A stretch of DNA of 64,000 bases from an uncultured Clostridia bacterium (GTDB taxonomy: Bacteria; Bacillota; Clostridia; Oscillospirales; Ruminococcaceae), in contig CANRKB010000003.1 in NCBI GenBank assembly GCA_947631115.1, positions 89,248 to 153,247 of the forward strand, read 5' to 3'. Under the pieces are notes generated by a model. That model was not told the DNA's origin. It searched no databases and saw nothing but the letters and a program-made list of their open reading frames with translations. This document shows positions 16,961-26,526 of this stretch, piece by piece; the first letter of the stretch is position 1, and each line of letters starts with the position of its first letter. Both the position numbers and the translations under genes were made by a program.

Positions 16961-17860
16961 TCATGAAAGCGGAGAAGTATAAACTCCCCTGTTTACATAA
17001 TCAAGAAGTATCTCCTTTGCCTTTGGCGTGTCGCTTTCATATGTTATGCCGAACCAGTGGCTGGTTGTAAGTATATCCGCGACCTTGAATGTTTTGCCCT
17101 TTATCTCGTCGTTTACAACATCCGCAATGGTAAGCTCCGCTTTTGTTTCTTCTGCTGGCAGCCCACAGATAAACTCCGCCAGCCTTTTTTCCAGAATGTC
17201 CATAAAGCTTGCCTTAAAGCCCCACATACTCATGGAAACTTTGTCGTCGTCGTGGAGAATTCTTTCTTCTCCTCTGTAATTTCCGCGGATAACTCCGTCG
17301 TCGCCGCGCGAGATCTGTTTTGTTTCCTCTACGGATGTAAGGCAGTTTTCGCTGTCGGTCTTGCAGACGCCTCTGTTTACGGTGCCGTTGTCGGAAAGGG
17401 TGTTTTTAAGCAGAAAATCAACCGAGCATCCGTCGGTCTTCGGCGCTTTGAAATATTCCGAAAGCGAATCAAACGCTTCAGCTCCGTAAAAGTCGTCGGC
17501 ATTTATTACCGCGAAATCCTCTTTTAATACGTCCTTACAGCACCACAAAGCCTGCGCCGTACCCCACGGTTTTTCCCTCGTGAATTCTCCTTTTCTCACG
17601 GGAATAAAATCCGCCGTCTGATAGACATATTCCGTTTTAATAAGCTTTTCGACGCGCGCGCCTATAGTGCTTCTGAAAAGCTCGTCAATGTCGTGCCTGA
17701 TAATGAACAAAACCTTTGTAAACCCGCTTCTTACGGCGTCATGCACCGAATAGTCGATAAGAAGTTCGTCATTAGGACCTAAGGGTTCGAGCTGTTTTAT
17801 TCTCGTTCCGAACCTTTTTCCCATTCCCGCCGCCAAAACAACAAGTGTAAGTTCTTTCAT
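16961..17860 (-). CDS. NTP-transferase family nucleotidyltransferase
   Basis: This 299-residue protein begins VVLAAGMGKRFGTRIKQLEPLG, the GxGxR...K signature of nucleotidyltransferases that activate sugars or phosphocholine. VINADDFYGAEAF supplies the Asp pair for metal and ADLTIADVVND-like sequence closes the core; a C-terminal TTSHWFGITYESD follows. It sits 39 bp after valS and just before an APH-fold kinase gene. The pair may carry out successive phosphorylation and nucleotidyl transfer in cell-surface polymer or salvage metabolism; this is inference. Confidence 0.8.
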   Translation of the reverse strand: MKELTLVVLAAGMGKRFGTRIKQLEPLGPNDELLIDYSVHDAVRSGFTKVLFIIRHDIDELFRSTIGARVEKLIKTEYVYQTADFIPVRKGEFTREKPWGTAQALWCCKDVLKEDFAVINADDFYGAEAFDSLSEYFKAPKTDGCSVDFLLKNTLSDNGTVNRGVCKTDSENCLTSVEETKQISRGDDGVIRGNYRGEERILHDDDKVSMSMWGFKASFMDILEKRLAEFICGLPAEETKAELTIADVVNDEIKGKTFKVADILTTSHWFGITYESDTPKAKEILLDYVNRGVYTSPLS

Positions 17861-17899
17861 AATTTCCTCCTAGAAATAAAATATAAAAAATTGCAAAAG

Positions 17900-20533
17900 C
17901 TATTTTAATCCCTCTATAGACGCGTTTATCTTCGCCATTCTTTCCTCCGCCTTTTTTAGCTTTGCCCGTTCGTTTTCTATCTGCTGAGCGGGAGCTTTTG
18001 CCAAAAAGCCTTGGTTATTAAGTTTTCCCGAGAGGAAGTCGATGTCTTTCTGCGCGGCTTTCTTTTCCTTTTCAAGCCTTGAAAGTTCCTTTTCCTTGTC
18101 CACAAGTTCTCCCATAGGCATAAATATTCTCGCGCTTTCAGTTACGACAGTTACAGTGCCTTCGCTGTTTTCCGCATTTTCGGAAACCTTAAACTCTCCC
18201 GCTCCCGCAAGCTTTGCGAAAAACTGCTCCGCGCTTCTGAAAAGCTCCGTGAACTTTGTTTCAACAACCATTGACACTTTCTTCGACGGAGGAACGTTCA
18301 TCTCGTTTCTCTGAACGCGTACCGCCTTTATTGCCCCGACAATACGCGAAAAGTCCTCCTGCTCTTTTGCAAATGAAAGTTTTTCGTCATATTCGCACCA
18401 TTTCGCGAGCATAAGCGTGTCGTTGTCGCCGTGAGGCATGGACTGCCAGATTTCCTCCGTTACGAACGGCAAAAACGGGTGTAGCGTTTTCAGAATACCT
18501 CTCATGACATAAACAAGAACGTTCTGCGCCGCAAGCGCCGTTTCTCCTCCCGCGGCTATTCTCGGCTTTGTAAGCTCAATATACCAGTCGCAGAAAATAT
18601 CCCAGATAAAGTCGTAGAGATTTCCTACGGCAACTCCCAGCTCGTATGCTTCGAGATTTGCCGTTACATTCTTTATGAGATCATTATAGAGCGACAATAT
18701 CCACTTGTCCTCGATAGGAAGTTCTTCGGGAAGCACGGGTTTTTCAAAATCCTCGGGGAGATTCATAAGGATATATCTTGAAGCGTTCCAGAGCTTGTTT
18801 ATAAAGTTTCTGGAATTTAAGACTTTCTTTTCCGACCAGCGCATATCGTTTCCGGGAGCGTTTCCCGTTACGAGCGTAAGTCTTAAAGCGTCCGCGCCGT
18901 ACTTGTCGATTATATCGAGCGGATCAACTCCGTTGCCTAAAGATTTCGACATCTTGCGCCCGAGCTCGTCGCGGACAAGTCCGTGTATAAGAACATCTTT
19001 AAACGGCTTTTGTCCCGTATGTTCAATACCGCTGAATATCATTCTCGAAACCCAGAACGTTATTATATCATAACCCGTTACGAGAGTGTCGGTAGGATAA
19101 AAGTAGTTATAATCCTCGGTCTTTTCGGGCCAGCCCAAAGTTGAAAAAGGCCACAATGCCGAAGAAAACCATGTGTCGAGCGTGTCCTCGTCCTGCTTTA
19201 CGGGCGCGCCGCACTTCGGACACTTGTCGATATTGTCGAGGGTTATCTCGGTGTGTTTACATTCGGGGTTCTGACAGTAAAACGCGGGTATACGGTGTCC
19301 CCACCATATCTGACGCGAAATGCACCAGTCGCGGATATTCTCCATCCAGTAAAGATAACTGTTTTCAAAACGCTTCGGCACATATCTCAGCTCTCCGCTT
19401 TTTACAACATCAATAGCGGGCTTTGCAAGTTCTTTCATTGAAACAAACCACTGTAAAGACGCGGTAGGCTCTACCGTTGTTCCGCAGCGCTGGCAGGTGC
19501 CGACGTTGTGCTTATGCGGTTCGACCTTTACGAGCAGACCTTGTTCTTCAAGGTCTTTTACCATTGCCTTTCTTGCTTCATATCTCTCCATGCCCGCATA
19601 TTTTCCGCCGACGCTTTCTTTTATTGTGGCGTCGTCGTTCATCATATGGATAACAGGCAGATCATGACGCTTTCCGACTTCAAAGTCGTTCGGGTCGTGA
19701 GCGGGAGTTATTTTAACGCAGCCCGTTCCAAATTCCATATCAACATAGTCGTCCGCAATAACGGGAATTTCTCTGTCGGTGAGCGGAAGTTTAAGCATTT
19801 TTCCGACGATGTCCGTATAGCGCTCGTCCTTCGGGTTTACGGCTACGGCGCTGTCGCCCAGAAGCGTTTCGGGACGTGTAGTCGCTATTTCAAGACAGCC
19901 GCTCCCGTCAGCAAACGGGTAGTTTATATGCCAGAAAAATCCGTCCTGCTCCTCATATTCCGTTTCAATGTCCGAAATGGAAGTCTTACAGTTCGGACAC
20001 CAGTTTATTATTCTCTCGCCGCGGTAGATAAGCCCTTTTTTGTGCAAATCCATAAAGACCTTTTGAACCGCCCTTGAACAGCCCTCGTCCATTGTAAACC
20101 TGTCGCGGCTCCAGTCGCAGGAAGTACCCATCTTGCGCTGTTGTTCCTTTATGCGGTTTCCGTATTTATGCGTCCAATCCCAAGCTCTTTCGAGAAATCC
20201 CTCTCGTCCGAGCATGTCCTTCGTAAGCCCCTCTTCTTTCATTGCCGCGACAATTTTAGCTTCCGTAGCTAAAGCTGCGTGGTCGGTTCCCGGAAGCCAG
20301 AGCGCAGAATAACCCTGCATTCTCTTAAAGCGAATGAGAATGTCCTGAAGCGTGCAGTCGAGCGCGTGTCCCATATGGAGCTGTCCCGTGACGTTTGGCG
20401 GGGGCATTACTATAGTATACGGCTTTTTCTTCGGGTCTACCTCCGCTTTAAAACAGCCGTTTTCTTCCCAGCTTTTGTAGATGCGCTCCTCGAAATCCTT
20501 CGGAGAGTATGTCTTTTCGAGTTCTTTTCTCAT
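17900..20533 (-). CDS. valS: Valyl-tRNA synthetase
   Basis: This 877-residue class I synthetase charges tRNA-Val. The HIGH motif is at about residues 44-58 (PPPNVTGQLHMGHAL), the editing domain includes TTRPETLLGDSAVAV and GTGCVKITPAHDPNDF, and KMSKS is at about 525 (GRKMSKSLGNGVD). A zinc-type CQNPECKH...CPKCG insertion is present, and a C-terminal coiled coil (KEKELSRLEKEKKAAQKD) ends the protein as in bacterial ValRS. The start overlaps the NFACT gene by 4 bp, so no T-box leader can lie directly before it and it must be read from an upstream promoter or one inside NFACT. Confidence 0.97.
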   Translation of the reverse strand: MRKELEKTYSPKDFEERIYKSWEENGCFKAEVDPKKKPYTIVMPPPNVTGQLHMGHALDCTLQDILIRFKRMQGYSALWLPGTDHAALATEAKIVAAMKEEGLTKDMLGREGFLERAWDWTHKYGNRIKEQQRKMGTSCDWSRDRFTMDEGCSRAVQKVFMDLHKKGLIYRGERIINWCPNCKTSISDIETEYEEQDGFFWHINYPFADGSGCLEIATTRPETLLGDSAVAVNPKDERYTDIVGKMLKLPLTDREIPVIADDYVDMEFGTGCVKITPAHDPNDFEVGKRHDLPVIHMMNDDATIKESVGGKYAGMERYEARKAMVKDLEEQGLLVKVEPHKHNVGTCQRCGTTVEPTASLQWFVSMKELAKPAIDVVKSGELRYVPKRFENSYLYWMENIRDWCISRQIWWGHRIPAFYCQNPECKHTEITLDNIDKCPKCGAPVKQDEDTLDTWFSSALWPFSTLGWPEKTEDYNYFYPTDTLVTGYDIITFWVSRMIFSGIEHTGQKPFKDVLIHGLVRDELGRKMSKSLGNGVDPLDIIDKYGADALRLTLVTGNAPGNDMRWSEKKVLNSRNFINKLWNASRYILMNLPEDFEKPVLPEELPIEDKWILSLYNDLIKNVTANLEAYELGVAVGNLYDFIWDIFCDWYIELTKPRIAAGGETALAAQNVLVYVMRGILKTLHPFLPFVTEEIWQSMPHGDNDTLMLAKWCEYDEKLSFAKEQEDFSRIVGAIKAVRVQRNEMNVPPSKKVSMVVETKFTELFRSAEQFFAKLAGAGEFKVSENAENSEGTVTVVTESARIFMPMGELVDKEKELSRLEKEKKAAQKDIDFLSGKLNNQGFLAKAPAQQIENERAKLKKAEERMAKINASIEGLK

Positions 20534-22281
20534 TTACTTTGTCCTCTTTCCATTATCTTATTTATTATCTCCTCGCTCGGAGTTATATAAAGCGTTTTGT
20601 TGTTGGTAAAGATGACCATTCCCGGCCTTGCGCCCGCAGGCTTTTTTACAAACTTTACCATGGTATAATCCACGGGCACTTTGGAAGACGAGCGCGCTTT
20701 TGAATGATATGCGGCAAGCTGCGCCGCCTCGAGTATGGTTTTTTCCGTAAGCGGCGTGCCGTTATCCTTTGCGCGTATAATTACGTGCGAACCCGCGATG
20801 TCCTTTGCGTGGAGCCATATATCCGAAGCGCCCGCCGTTTTCAGCGTAAGCGCGTCGTTTTGCATATTGTTTCTGCCTACTAAGATCTCATAACCCTCGC
20901 AGGATATAAACTTCATAGGCTCGGACAATTTCACGGACTTTGTTTTTGCTTTGCGTATATACCCCTGCTCGGAAAGCTCGGCGCGTATCTCCGAAAGCTC
21001 TCGGTCGCTGTGCGCGCGGGTCAGGCTGTCAAGAACGCTGTCGAGGTATTTTATCTCGCCCGTGCCCTCTTTTATAAGCTCGGAAAGCTTCTTTTCGGCG
21101 TTGCAGAGCTTTCTGTAAGAAGCGTAGTATTTCTGCGCGTTCTGCGAGGGCGTAAGCCGCGGGTCAAGAGCTATCTCCCGCTCTCCTCCGCCGTAAAAAT
21201 CCTCAAGCACGCATTTTGTCATGCCCTTTTCAAGACGATAAATATTCGCGCTTATAAGGTCGCCGCACACTCGGAAATTCTCGCGCTCGCCACATTCCGA
21301 AAGCTCTTTTTTTCTTATCTCAACTTTTCTCTGCGCTCTTTCATATGCGCTGTTTACGGTTTTAAGAAGATCTCTTGCCCGCTGCTTCAGGCGTTCTCCC
21401 TCGTCATTGTCCGCATAGAAATCGTCTATAAGCTCATTCGCGCTCGGAAAAAATGTCCTTTTAAAGCTATCTCCGTACTGCCTTATATCCACAAACGAAA
21501 GCTCTTTTTTCCTTCCCGTTTCGTCAGCAATTTCCGTGAACATAGGAGAATGTGCTGCAATACCGAGTATCTCGCACAGCCGCGCTTTTTGCTGTTCATT
21601 CAATTCACAGCAGACCGCGTCCGTATCTCCCGCCGCATAAAACGCACATTCTCTCGCAAAAACGGGAGCAATGCCCTCTAAGATCTCCGACAGTGCCTTT
21701 GAAAGCCTGTCGCGGGAGTTTTCGAGCTTTGCGACTATATCGCTCGGGTCGGTTTCAAAAAGGTTTAGCCTGTCCCGACGTACGGGCGGTTCGTATACGA
21801 TATTCGGGAGTATCCTGCGGTTTTCGTTGTCCGCAACGCGCTTTATGCTGTCTACTACCCTCTCCCCGCGCAGAAGAATGATGTTTGCCGAACGCCCCAT
21901 TATCTCCGCGCAGAGCGTGTTTATAACAACGTCTCCTATTTCGTTTATACATTCAAAATCGAAGTTCAGTATTCTTTCAAGGCCGTCCTGTCTTATGTCA
22001 ATAAGCTTTCCGCCCTGCAAATGCTTTCGCATGAGCATACAGAACATGGGCGGCGACTGGGGATTTTCAAACTCCGATTTTGTAAGGCACACTCTCGCGC
22101 TCGCAGGATTTGCCGAGAATATCAGCTTTTCCGAAGCGCGCCCTTTCCCGAGCATACGAAGCGCAATGACGAGTTCGTCTCTGGAGGGCTGGTAAATCTT
22201 TTCAACTCTTGCTCCGATAAGCTCGGACAGTTCTTCTTTTATATAATGCAAAAGCACGCCGTCAAGCGACAAATCCCTCAC
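20530..22281 (-). CDS. NFACT-family protein, RqcH-type
   Basis: This 583-residue protein has the NFACT-N domain (MRDLSLDGVLLHYIKEEL, ARVEKIYQPSRDELVIALR), a central coiled coil (about 280-420) and the NFACT-R domain (GRNNMQNDALTLKTAGASDIWLHAKDIAGSHVII, KPAGARPGMVIFTNNKTLY). Bacterial RqcH binds obstructed 50S subunits and directs Ala tailing of stalled chains; relatives were earlier described as fibronectin-binding proteins. The conserved Asp-Ile-Trp-Leu-His and the basic region near the C-terminus are intact. It overlaps valS by 4 bp, and its gap to the upstream Nif3-like gene is 41 bp. Confidence 0.93.
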   Translation of the reverse strand: MRDLSLDGVLLHYIKEELSELIGARVEKIYQPSRDELVIALRMLGKGRASEKLIFSANPASARVCLTKSEFENPQSPPMFCMLMRKHLQGGKLIDIRQDGLERILNFDFECINEIGDVVINTLCAEIMGRSANIILLRGERVVDSIKRVADNENRRILPNIVYEPPVRRDRLNLFETDPSDIVAKLENSRDRLSKALSEILEGIAPVFARECAFYAAGDTDAVCCELNEQQKARLCEILGIAAHSPMFTEIADETGRKKELSFVDIRQYGDSFKRTFFPSANELIDDFYADNDEGERLKQRARDLLKTVNSAYERAQRKVEIRKKELSECGERENFRVCGDLISANIYRLEKGMTKCVLEDFYGGGEREIALDPRLTPSQNAQKYYASYRKLCNAEKKLSELIKEGTGEIKYLDSVLDSLTRAHSDRELSEIRAELSEQGYIRKAKTKSVKLSEPMKFISCEGYEILVGRNNMQNDALTLKTAGASDIWLHAKDIAGSHVIIRAKDNGTPLTEKTILEAAQLAAYHSKARSSSKVPVDYTMVKFVKKPAGARPGMVIFTNNKTLYITPSEEIINKIMERGQSK

Positions 22282-22322
22282 CCCTCAGCAAAAGTGCAAA
22301 AGCGTATAAGTGCAAAAGTAAG

Positions 22323-23105
22323 TCAGACATACGAACACGGGTCCGTTTCGGTTTCCGAAGCATAAACGCAGATGTCTGGGAAATGCTTTGAAAGCATTTC
22401 TTTGAGGACGTTTTTCGCAGCGATCTCGGTGCCGTAATGTCCCGCGTCTATAAGCACAATGCCGCGGTCTACGGCTTCAACGCGGAAATTGTGCTTTATA
22501 TCTCCCGATATTATCGCGCGGCAGTTTTTTTCCTGCGCCAGGCGCATGACCTTTTCGTCTACGCCCGCGCCGCAGCACACCGCCGCCCGCGATATAACCG
22601 TTTCATCAAGACCCGCGCTGTATTCTATACAACCGCCCAGCTTCTTTCTGCAATAGAGCGCAAGCTCCCTCGGCGAAAATTCCTTCGGGGTTTTGCACAC
22701 CGCCCCGAAGCCTTTGCCGTCGGGCTGAGTAACTTCCAGCGTTTCAAGCTTTTCAAAGCCTAAAGTTTTTACCAGCTCGTCGTTTACGCCGCCGTCCGCT
22801 ATGTCGAAGTTCGTGTGTACGGCTATCGCGGCGATATTCTTTTCTATAAGCAGCCTTACGGGACTCCACGATGGTATGTTCTTAAGCCCGCTGAAAATAA
22901 CGGGGTGGTGCGAAACGATAATCTCCGCGCCTTTTTCAGCCGCTTCCAGCACAACCGCGCGCGTTATGTCAAGGCAGCACATTATCCGCTTTACTTCCGT
23001 ATCTTCCGACCCTACCAGCAGCCCCACATTGTCAAAACTTTCCGCAGTCGAAAACGGCGCGGTGCCGTCAAGAAATCCGATTATTTCACTTATCTTCATT
23101 TTCAA
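22323..23105 (-). CDS. Nif3-like dinuclear metal-centre protein
   Basis: The 260-residue protein belongs to the Nif3/YqfO family: DNVGLLVGSE, IIVSHHPVIFSGLKNI (metal ligands), AIAVHTNFDIADGGVND and the closing VLIDAGHYGTEI are all present. These proteins form hexamers with a two-metal site; a GTP cyclohydrolase-like role has been proposed but is not settled. It lacks the CutA-like insertion that makes some Firmicutes homologues about 370 residues. The start overlaps the end of trmK by 20 bp, and this gene order (trmK then Nif3-like) is common in Firmicutes. Confidence 0.92.
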   Translation of the reverse strand: MKMKISEIIGFLDGTAPFSTAESFDNVGLLVGSEDTEVKRIMCCLDITRAVVLEAAEKGAEIIVSHHPVIFSGLKNIPSWSPVRLLIEKNIAAIAVHTNFDIADGGVNDELVKTLGFEKLETLEVTQPDGKGFGAVCKTPKEFSPRELALYCRKKLGGCIEYSAGLDETVISRAAVCCGAGVDEKVMRLAQEKNCRAIISGDIKHNFRVEAVDRGIVLIDAGHYGTEIAAKNVLKEMLSKHFPDICVYASETETDPCSYV

Positions 23106-23745
23106 TTCTCAATAAAATTTTCTCTGCCGTTTTCCTTAGCTCTGCGGCTTCGTCCGAATGTTCCGCGGACTTTTCCATATTCGCCGCGTTTTTTAAGAGC
23201 TTTTCGGCGATTTTTCCGAGGTATCTCCCGTCGCGGTTTTTTCCACAAATCGCCGTTATCTCGTCAATTTCCCGCTTTACGCCCGAAAACTTCCAGAGCA
23301 TAACGGTGTAGATCTTCTCCGAATCCTCTGCGGCGCGTTCTTCCATAAGCTCAAAGCCCGCGCCGTACAGGTGTTTTCTGAGAAAATCGGCTTTGGTCAT
23401 GGGCTGTAGAATAAACCGCGTGTTTTCGTTTATAAAGCGGCATTCTTCAACTATCCTTGCGATAAGCTCCCCGCCCATTCCGCAAATTATCACATCATCG
23501 GCGTAAGGAATTTTTTCCAGACCGTCACTCTTTACGAGTTCAACATTTTTTACGTTCAATTCGTCAAGAGTTCTTTTCGCGGCTTTAAGAGGACCGTCCT
23601 TTACGTCCGAAGCGTAGACCTTTACCGATTTTTCAAGCGCCAGCTTAGCGGCGAGCCGTGCATGGTCGGTGCCGACGTCTGCGGCGATAACTCCCGCCCT
23701 GCACAACTCGAACGCTGTTTTAAGTCTGTTGTCGAGAGAAAACAA
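23086..23745 (-). CDS. trmK: tRNA (adenine22-N1)-methyltransferase
   Basis: This 219-residue SAM-dependent enzyme methylates A22 of tRNA in Gram-positive bacteria. The start SLDNRLKTAFELCRAG, SAM-binding ADVGTDHARLAAKLAL, VYASDVKDGPLKAAKRTL, IICGMGGELIARI and LQPMTKADFLRKHL match TrmK/COG2384. A C-terminal helical segment (about 165-219) is normal for the family. Its start lies directly next to the DUF1858 gene stop, and its end overlaps the Nif3-like gene by 20 bp. Confidence 0.93.
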   Translation of the reverse strand: MFSLDNRLKTAFELCRAGVIAADVGTDHARLAAKLALEKSVKVYASDVKDGPLKAAKRTLDELNVKNVELVKSDGLEKIPYADDVIICGMGGELIARIVEECRFINENTRFILQPMTKADFLRKHLYGAGFELMEERAAEDSEKIYTVMLWKFSGVKREIDEITAICGKNRDGRYLGKIAEKLLKNAANMEKSAEHSDEAAELRKTAEKILLRIENEDK

Positions 23746-23946
23746 TTACTTGTTCATTGCGGCGTTGATCTTCTTGACGATTTCGTCAGCGTCAACTCCG
23801 TGTACCATGCAGGCTTCTCCTATAGATTCGCCTCTTGACGACGGGCAGCCGAGACAGTGCATTCCCATTTCCATAAGGATAGGAGCGACAGCCTGCGCGT
23901 TTTCATCAAGTATCTCGCCTATGAGCGTATCAACGGTTACAGTCAT
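23746..23946 (-). CDS. DUF1858 small protein
   Basis: This 66-residue protein is led by MTVTVDTLIGEILDENAQAV and contains MGMHCLGCPSSRGESIGEACMVHG, the DUF1858 pattern with two close cysteines. The ATG at 23946 has GAAAGGAAG before it; longer in-frame readings start inside the leader. DUF1858 domains often accompany hybrid-cluster or hydrogen-redox proteins, and the CxGC pair may bind a cofactor, but the function is unproven. It is the first gene of the long minus-strand unit ending at 16164. Confidence 0.88.
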   Translation of the reverse strand: MTVTVDTLIGEILDENAQAVAPILMEMGMHCLGCPSSRGESIGEACMVHGVDADEIVKKINAAMNK

Positions 23947-24007
23947 TTTAAATAACTTCCTTTCATTTTGTATACAGTATGTGTTTAAGCTTACACATAC
24001 ACACATT

Positions 24008-24036
24008 ATTATACCACATTCTTTCGTGTTTGTCTA
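24008..24036 (-). promoter_or_regulatory. Sigma-A promoter for the DUF1858-trmK-NFACT-valS unit
   Basis: TAGACA (complement of 24031-24036), 17 nt, TATAAT (complement of 24008-24013). It lies about 60 nt before the DUF1858 start and appears to be the only readable promoter for the downstream set including valS. The region 24037-24194 between the divergent promoters is A/T rich, and I see nothing definite in it. Confidence 0.8.
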
Positions 24037-24194
24037 CTAATATTTTAGATAATTTTGGCAAATCAGAATAAATTTCATATTACATATGAAGTGACATATG
24101 GGGGTGAATTTTGCAAATGTAAAAATTTTTCACATTGGACAAAAATATTTGTACAAAAGTTTACATTATTAATGCAAAAAATTGATTTTTCCTA

Positions 24195-24223
24195 TTGAAA
24201 AAATCGACGGATAATGTTATAAT
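24195..24223 (+). promoter_or_regulatory. aspS: Sigma-A promoter of aspS
   Basis: TTGAAA at 24195-24200, 17-nt spacer, TATAAT at 24218-24223. The leader is only about 35 nt, so no T-box is present. Confidence 0.85.
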
Positions 24224-24264
24224 ATTTCTATATGACAAAAAATAAAGAAAAGGGGATATTTTAA

Positions 24265-26031
24265 ATGGACACTATGGGCGGTCTGAAAAGGACGTGTATG
24301 TGCGCTCAAGTCACGCTCGAAATGAAAGAAGTCGTTGTCGGCGGCTGGACTGCGAGAGTACGCGACAAGGGCGGAATTATCTTTATAGACCTGCGCGACA
24401 GAACGGGAATCGTACAGCTTACATTTGACGAAACGACAGACAAGGCTGTTTTTGAAAAGGCAAAGACCGTCAGAAGCGAGGACGTCCTGCTTGTAAAAGG
24501 AACTGTCCGCCAAAGAGAAAGCGTTAACAGCGAGATAAAAACGGGCGGTATAGAAATAATGCCCGAGGAACTTAAAATACTCTCAAAGGCTCAGACGCCG
24601 CCGTTTGAAATAGTGAGCAACTCTAAAACAAACGAGGAGCTTCGTCTTAAATACCGCTATCTTGATTTAAGGCGCGAACCGCTCGTAAATAACCTTGTTA
24701 TGCGCCACAACATCGCAAGAGTTGCGAGAGAATATTTCTACGAAAACGGATTTCTCGAAATAGAAACTCCGATGATGATAAAATCGACTCCCGAGGGCGC
24801 GAGAGATTATATTGTACCGTCAAGAATTCACAACGGGAAGTTCTATGCCCTGCCGCAGTCACCGCAGATGTACAAGCAGCTTCTGATGATAGCGGGATAC
24901 GACCGTTATATCCAGCTCGCGAGGTGTTTCCGCGACGAGGACTTAAGAGCGGACAGACAGCCCGAATTTACGCAGATAGACCTTGAAATGTCGTTCGTTG
25001 ACGTTGACGACATTCTCGAATGTCTGGAGGGATTTGTAAAACGGCTGTACAAGGAAATTCTCGATATTGATATACAGCTTCCTCTGCCCCGCCTTACTTA
25101 TGACGAAGCTATGTCGCGCTACGGCTCTGACAAGCCCGACACGCGCTTTGAAATGGAGATAACCGATATTTCGGAAATCGTAAAGTACACGGACTTTGTC
25201 GTGTTTAAATCCGCTCTTGAAAACGGCGGCTCGGTTCGCGGAATATGCGCAAAGAACGGCGCGGCAACTCTTTCGAGAAAAGAGATAGACAAGCTGACCG
25301 AATTTGTAAAAGGCATAGGCGCAAAGGGCTTGGCTTATATACGCTGGGTAGACGATATGCCGAACTGCTCGTTTGCTAAGTTCCTTAAAGACGGGGAGCT
25401 TGAAAAGATAATGGCGGCGCTCGGCTGCGAAAAAGGCGACGTCGCGCTTATCGCCGCGGACAAGGACAAGGTCGTTCTTCCTACGCTCGGAGCGCTCAGA
25501 CTTAAAGTTGCAAAACAGCTTGACATTATCCCGCAGAAATGGAACTTTACCTGGATAACCGAATTTCCGTTTTTTGAATACGACGAGGAAAGCGGCGAAT
25601 GGCTCGCAATGCACCACCCGTTTACGATGCCGCTCGACGAGTGTATTCCCTATCTCGACAGCGACAAGGCGAAAGTACGCGCAAAATGCTACGACCTTGT
25701 ACTCAACGGCGTTGAGCTTCTTTCGGGTTCGATAAGAATAAACGATCCCGAACTTCAGAAGCATATGTTTGAAATGCTCGGCATGACAGACGAGGAAATA
25801 AAGGCAAAGTTCGGGTTCCTTGTCAATGCGTATAAATACGGAGCACCGCCCCACGGCGGCGCAGGAATAGGGCTTGACCGCCTCGCTATGCTTATGTGCG
25901 GGTGCGACAGCCTCAGAGACGTAATTGCGTTCCCAAAAGTACAGAACGCTTCGGAGCTTATGAGCGAAGCGCCCGGAACGGTTTCCGAAGAGCAGCTCAA
26001 AGAACTCGGAATAAAGATCTCGGAAGAATAG
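24265..26031 (+). CDS. aspS: Aspartyl-tRNA synthetase
   Basis: This 588-residue class II synthetase has an N-terminal OB domain (VVVGGWTARVRDKGGIIFIDLRDR), motif 2 (ARCFRDEDLRADRQPEFTQIDLEM), the bacterial GAD insertion (about 285-420) and motif 3 (GIGLDRLAMLM) close to the end. The length is that of bacterial AspRS rather than the archaeal type. AAAAGGGG precedes the ATG by nine bases. The sigma-like gene begins ten bases past the stop and is probably co-transcribed. Confidence 0.97.
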   Translation: MDTMGGLKRTCMCAQVTLEMKEVVVGGWTARVRDKGGIIFIDLRDRTGIVQLTFDETTDKAVFEKAKTVRSEDVLLVKGTVRQRESVNSEIKTGGIEIMPEELKILSKAQTPPFEIVSNSKTNEELRLKYRYLDLRREPLVNNLVMRHNIARVAREYFYENGFLEIETPMMIKSTPEGARDYIVPSRIHNGKFYALPQSPQMYKQLLMIAGYDRYIQLARCFRDEDLRADRQPEFTQIDLEMSFVDVDDILECLEGFVKRLYKEILDIDIQLPLPRLTYDEAMSRYGSDKPDTRFEMEITDISEIVKYTDFVVFKSALENGGSVRGICAKNGAATLSRKEIDKLTEFVKGIGAKGLAYIRWVDDMPNCSFAKFLKDGELEKIMAALGCEKGDVALIAADKDKVVLPTLGALRLKVAKQLDIIPQKWNFTWITEFPFFEYDEESGEWLAMHHPFTMPLDECIPYLDSDKAKVRAKCYDLVLNGVELLSGSIRINDPELQKHMFEMLGMTDEEIKAKFGFLVNAYKYGAPPHGGAGIGLDRLAMLMCGCDSLRDVIAFPKVQNASELMSEAPGTVSEEQLKELGIKISEE

Positions 26032-26040
26032 GAATAATAT

Positions 26041-26508
26041 ATGGACAAAAAAGAATACCGTCAATATGCCGTTCAGTCTGCAAACGGCGACGCAAAGGCG
26101 TTTGCCAAGCTATATGGACTTGTAAACCGAAATATGTATTATACGGCGTTTTATACGCTGAAAACCGAAAAAGAGGCTGTAAGCGCAGTTACGGAAATTG
26201 CCCGCGAGACGTTCGGAACGATCTCAAACCTGCATAGCGAACAACAGCTCTGTACATACATGATGAAAGCGCTTTGCGCGAAAATAAAGGCGGTCTTAAA
26301 ACGTTATCAGGACAATTCTCTTGACGATAAACAGCCCGAAATAAAAAAACAGCTTTTTGAGCTTCCGAATATTGAAAGAATGATCGCCGTGATGTATATT
26401 GCGGGGAAATATTCGTGCGAAGAGATCGCGTCTTTTATGGGTATGACCGCCATGGGCGTCAGGAAAAAACTCGATCGCGCCATGCAGAAACTCGGCATAA
26501 AAGATTGA
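26041..26508 (+). CDS. Sigma-70-like protein with region 4
   Basis: This 155-residue protein looks like a small divergent ECF sigma factor. A degenerate region 2 (NGDAKAFAKLYGLVNRNMYYTAFYTL) is followed by a recognisable region 4 helix-turn-helix at about 105-152 (ELPNIERMIAVMYIAGKYSCEEIASFMGMTAMGVRKKLDRAMQKL). Region 2 lacks the usual DNA-melting aromatic cluster, so it could be a sigma factor or a regulator derived from one. It lies between aspS and a large membrane protein gene that follows by about 18 bp, which could be its signalling partner. Confidence 0.75.
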   Translation: MDKKEYRQYAVQSANGDAKAFAKLYGLVNRNMYYTAFYTLKTEKEAVSAVTEIARETFGTISNLHSEQQLCTYMMKALCAKIKAVLKRYQDNSLDDKQPEIKKQLFELPNIERMIAVMYIAGKYSCEEIASFMGMTAMGVRKKLDRAMQKLGIKD

Positions 26509-26526
26509 ATGAATGGAGGAAAACAG

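Noticed and set aside
20534..20560. T-box leader before valS
   Set aside because: The valS start overlaps the upstream NFACT gene by 4 bp; there is no room for a T-box. The aspS leader is also too short.
24943..26064. 373-codon open frame on the minus strand opposite aspS
   Set aside because: It lies wholly antisense to a clear synthetase gene, has no ribosome site and its translation is a low-complexity Cys/Phe/Arg-rich mirror; it is a shadow frame.
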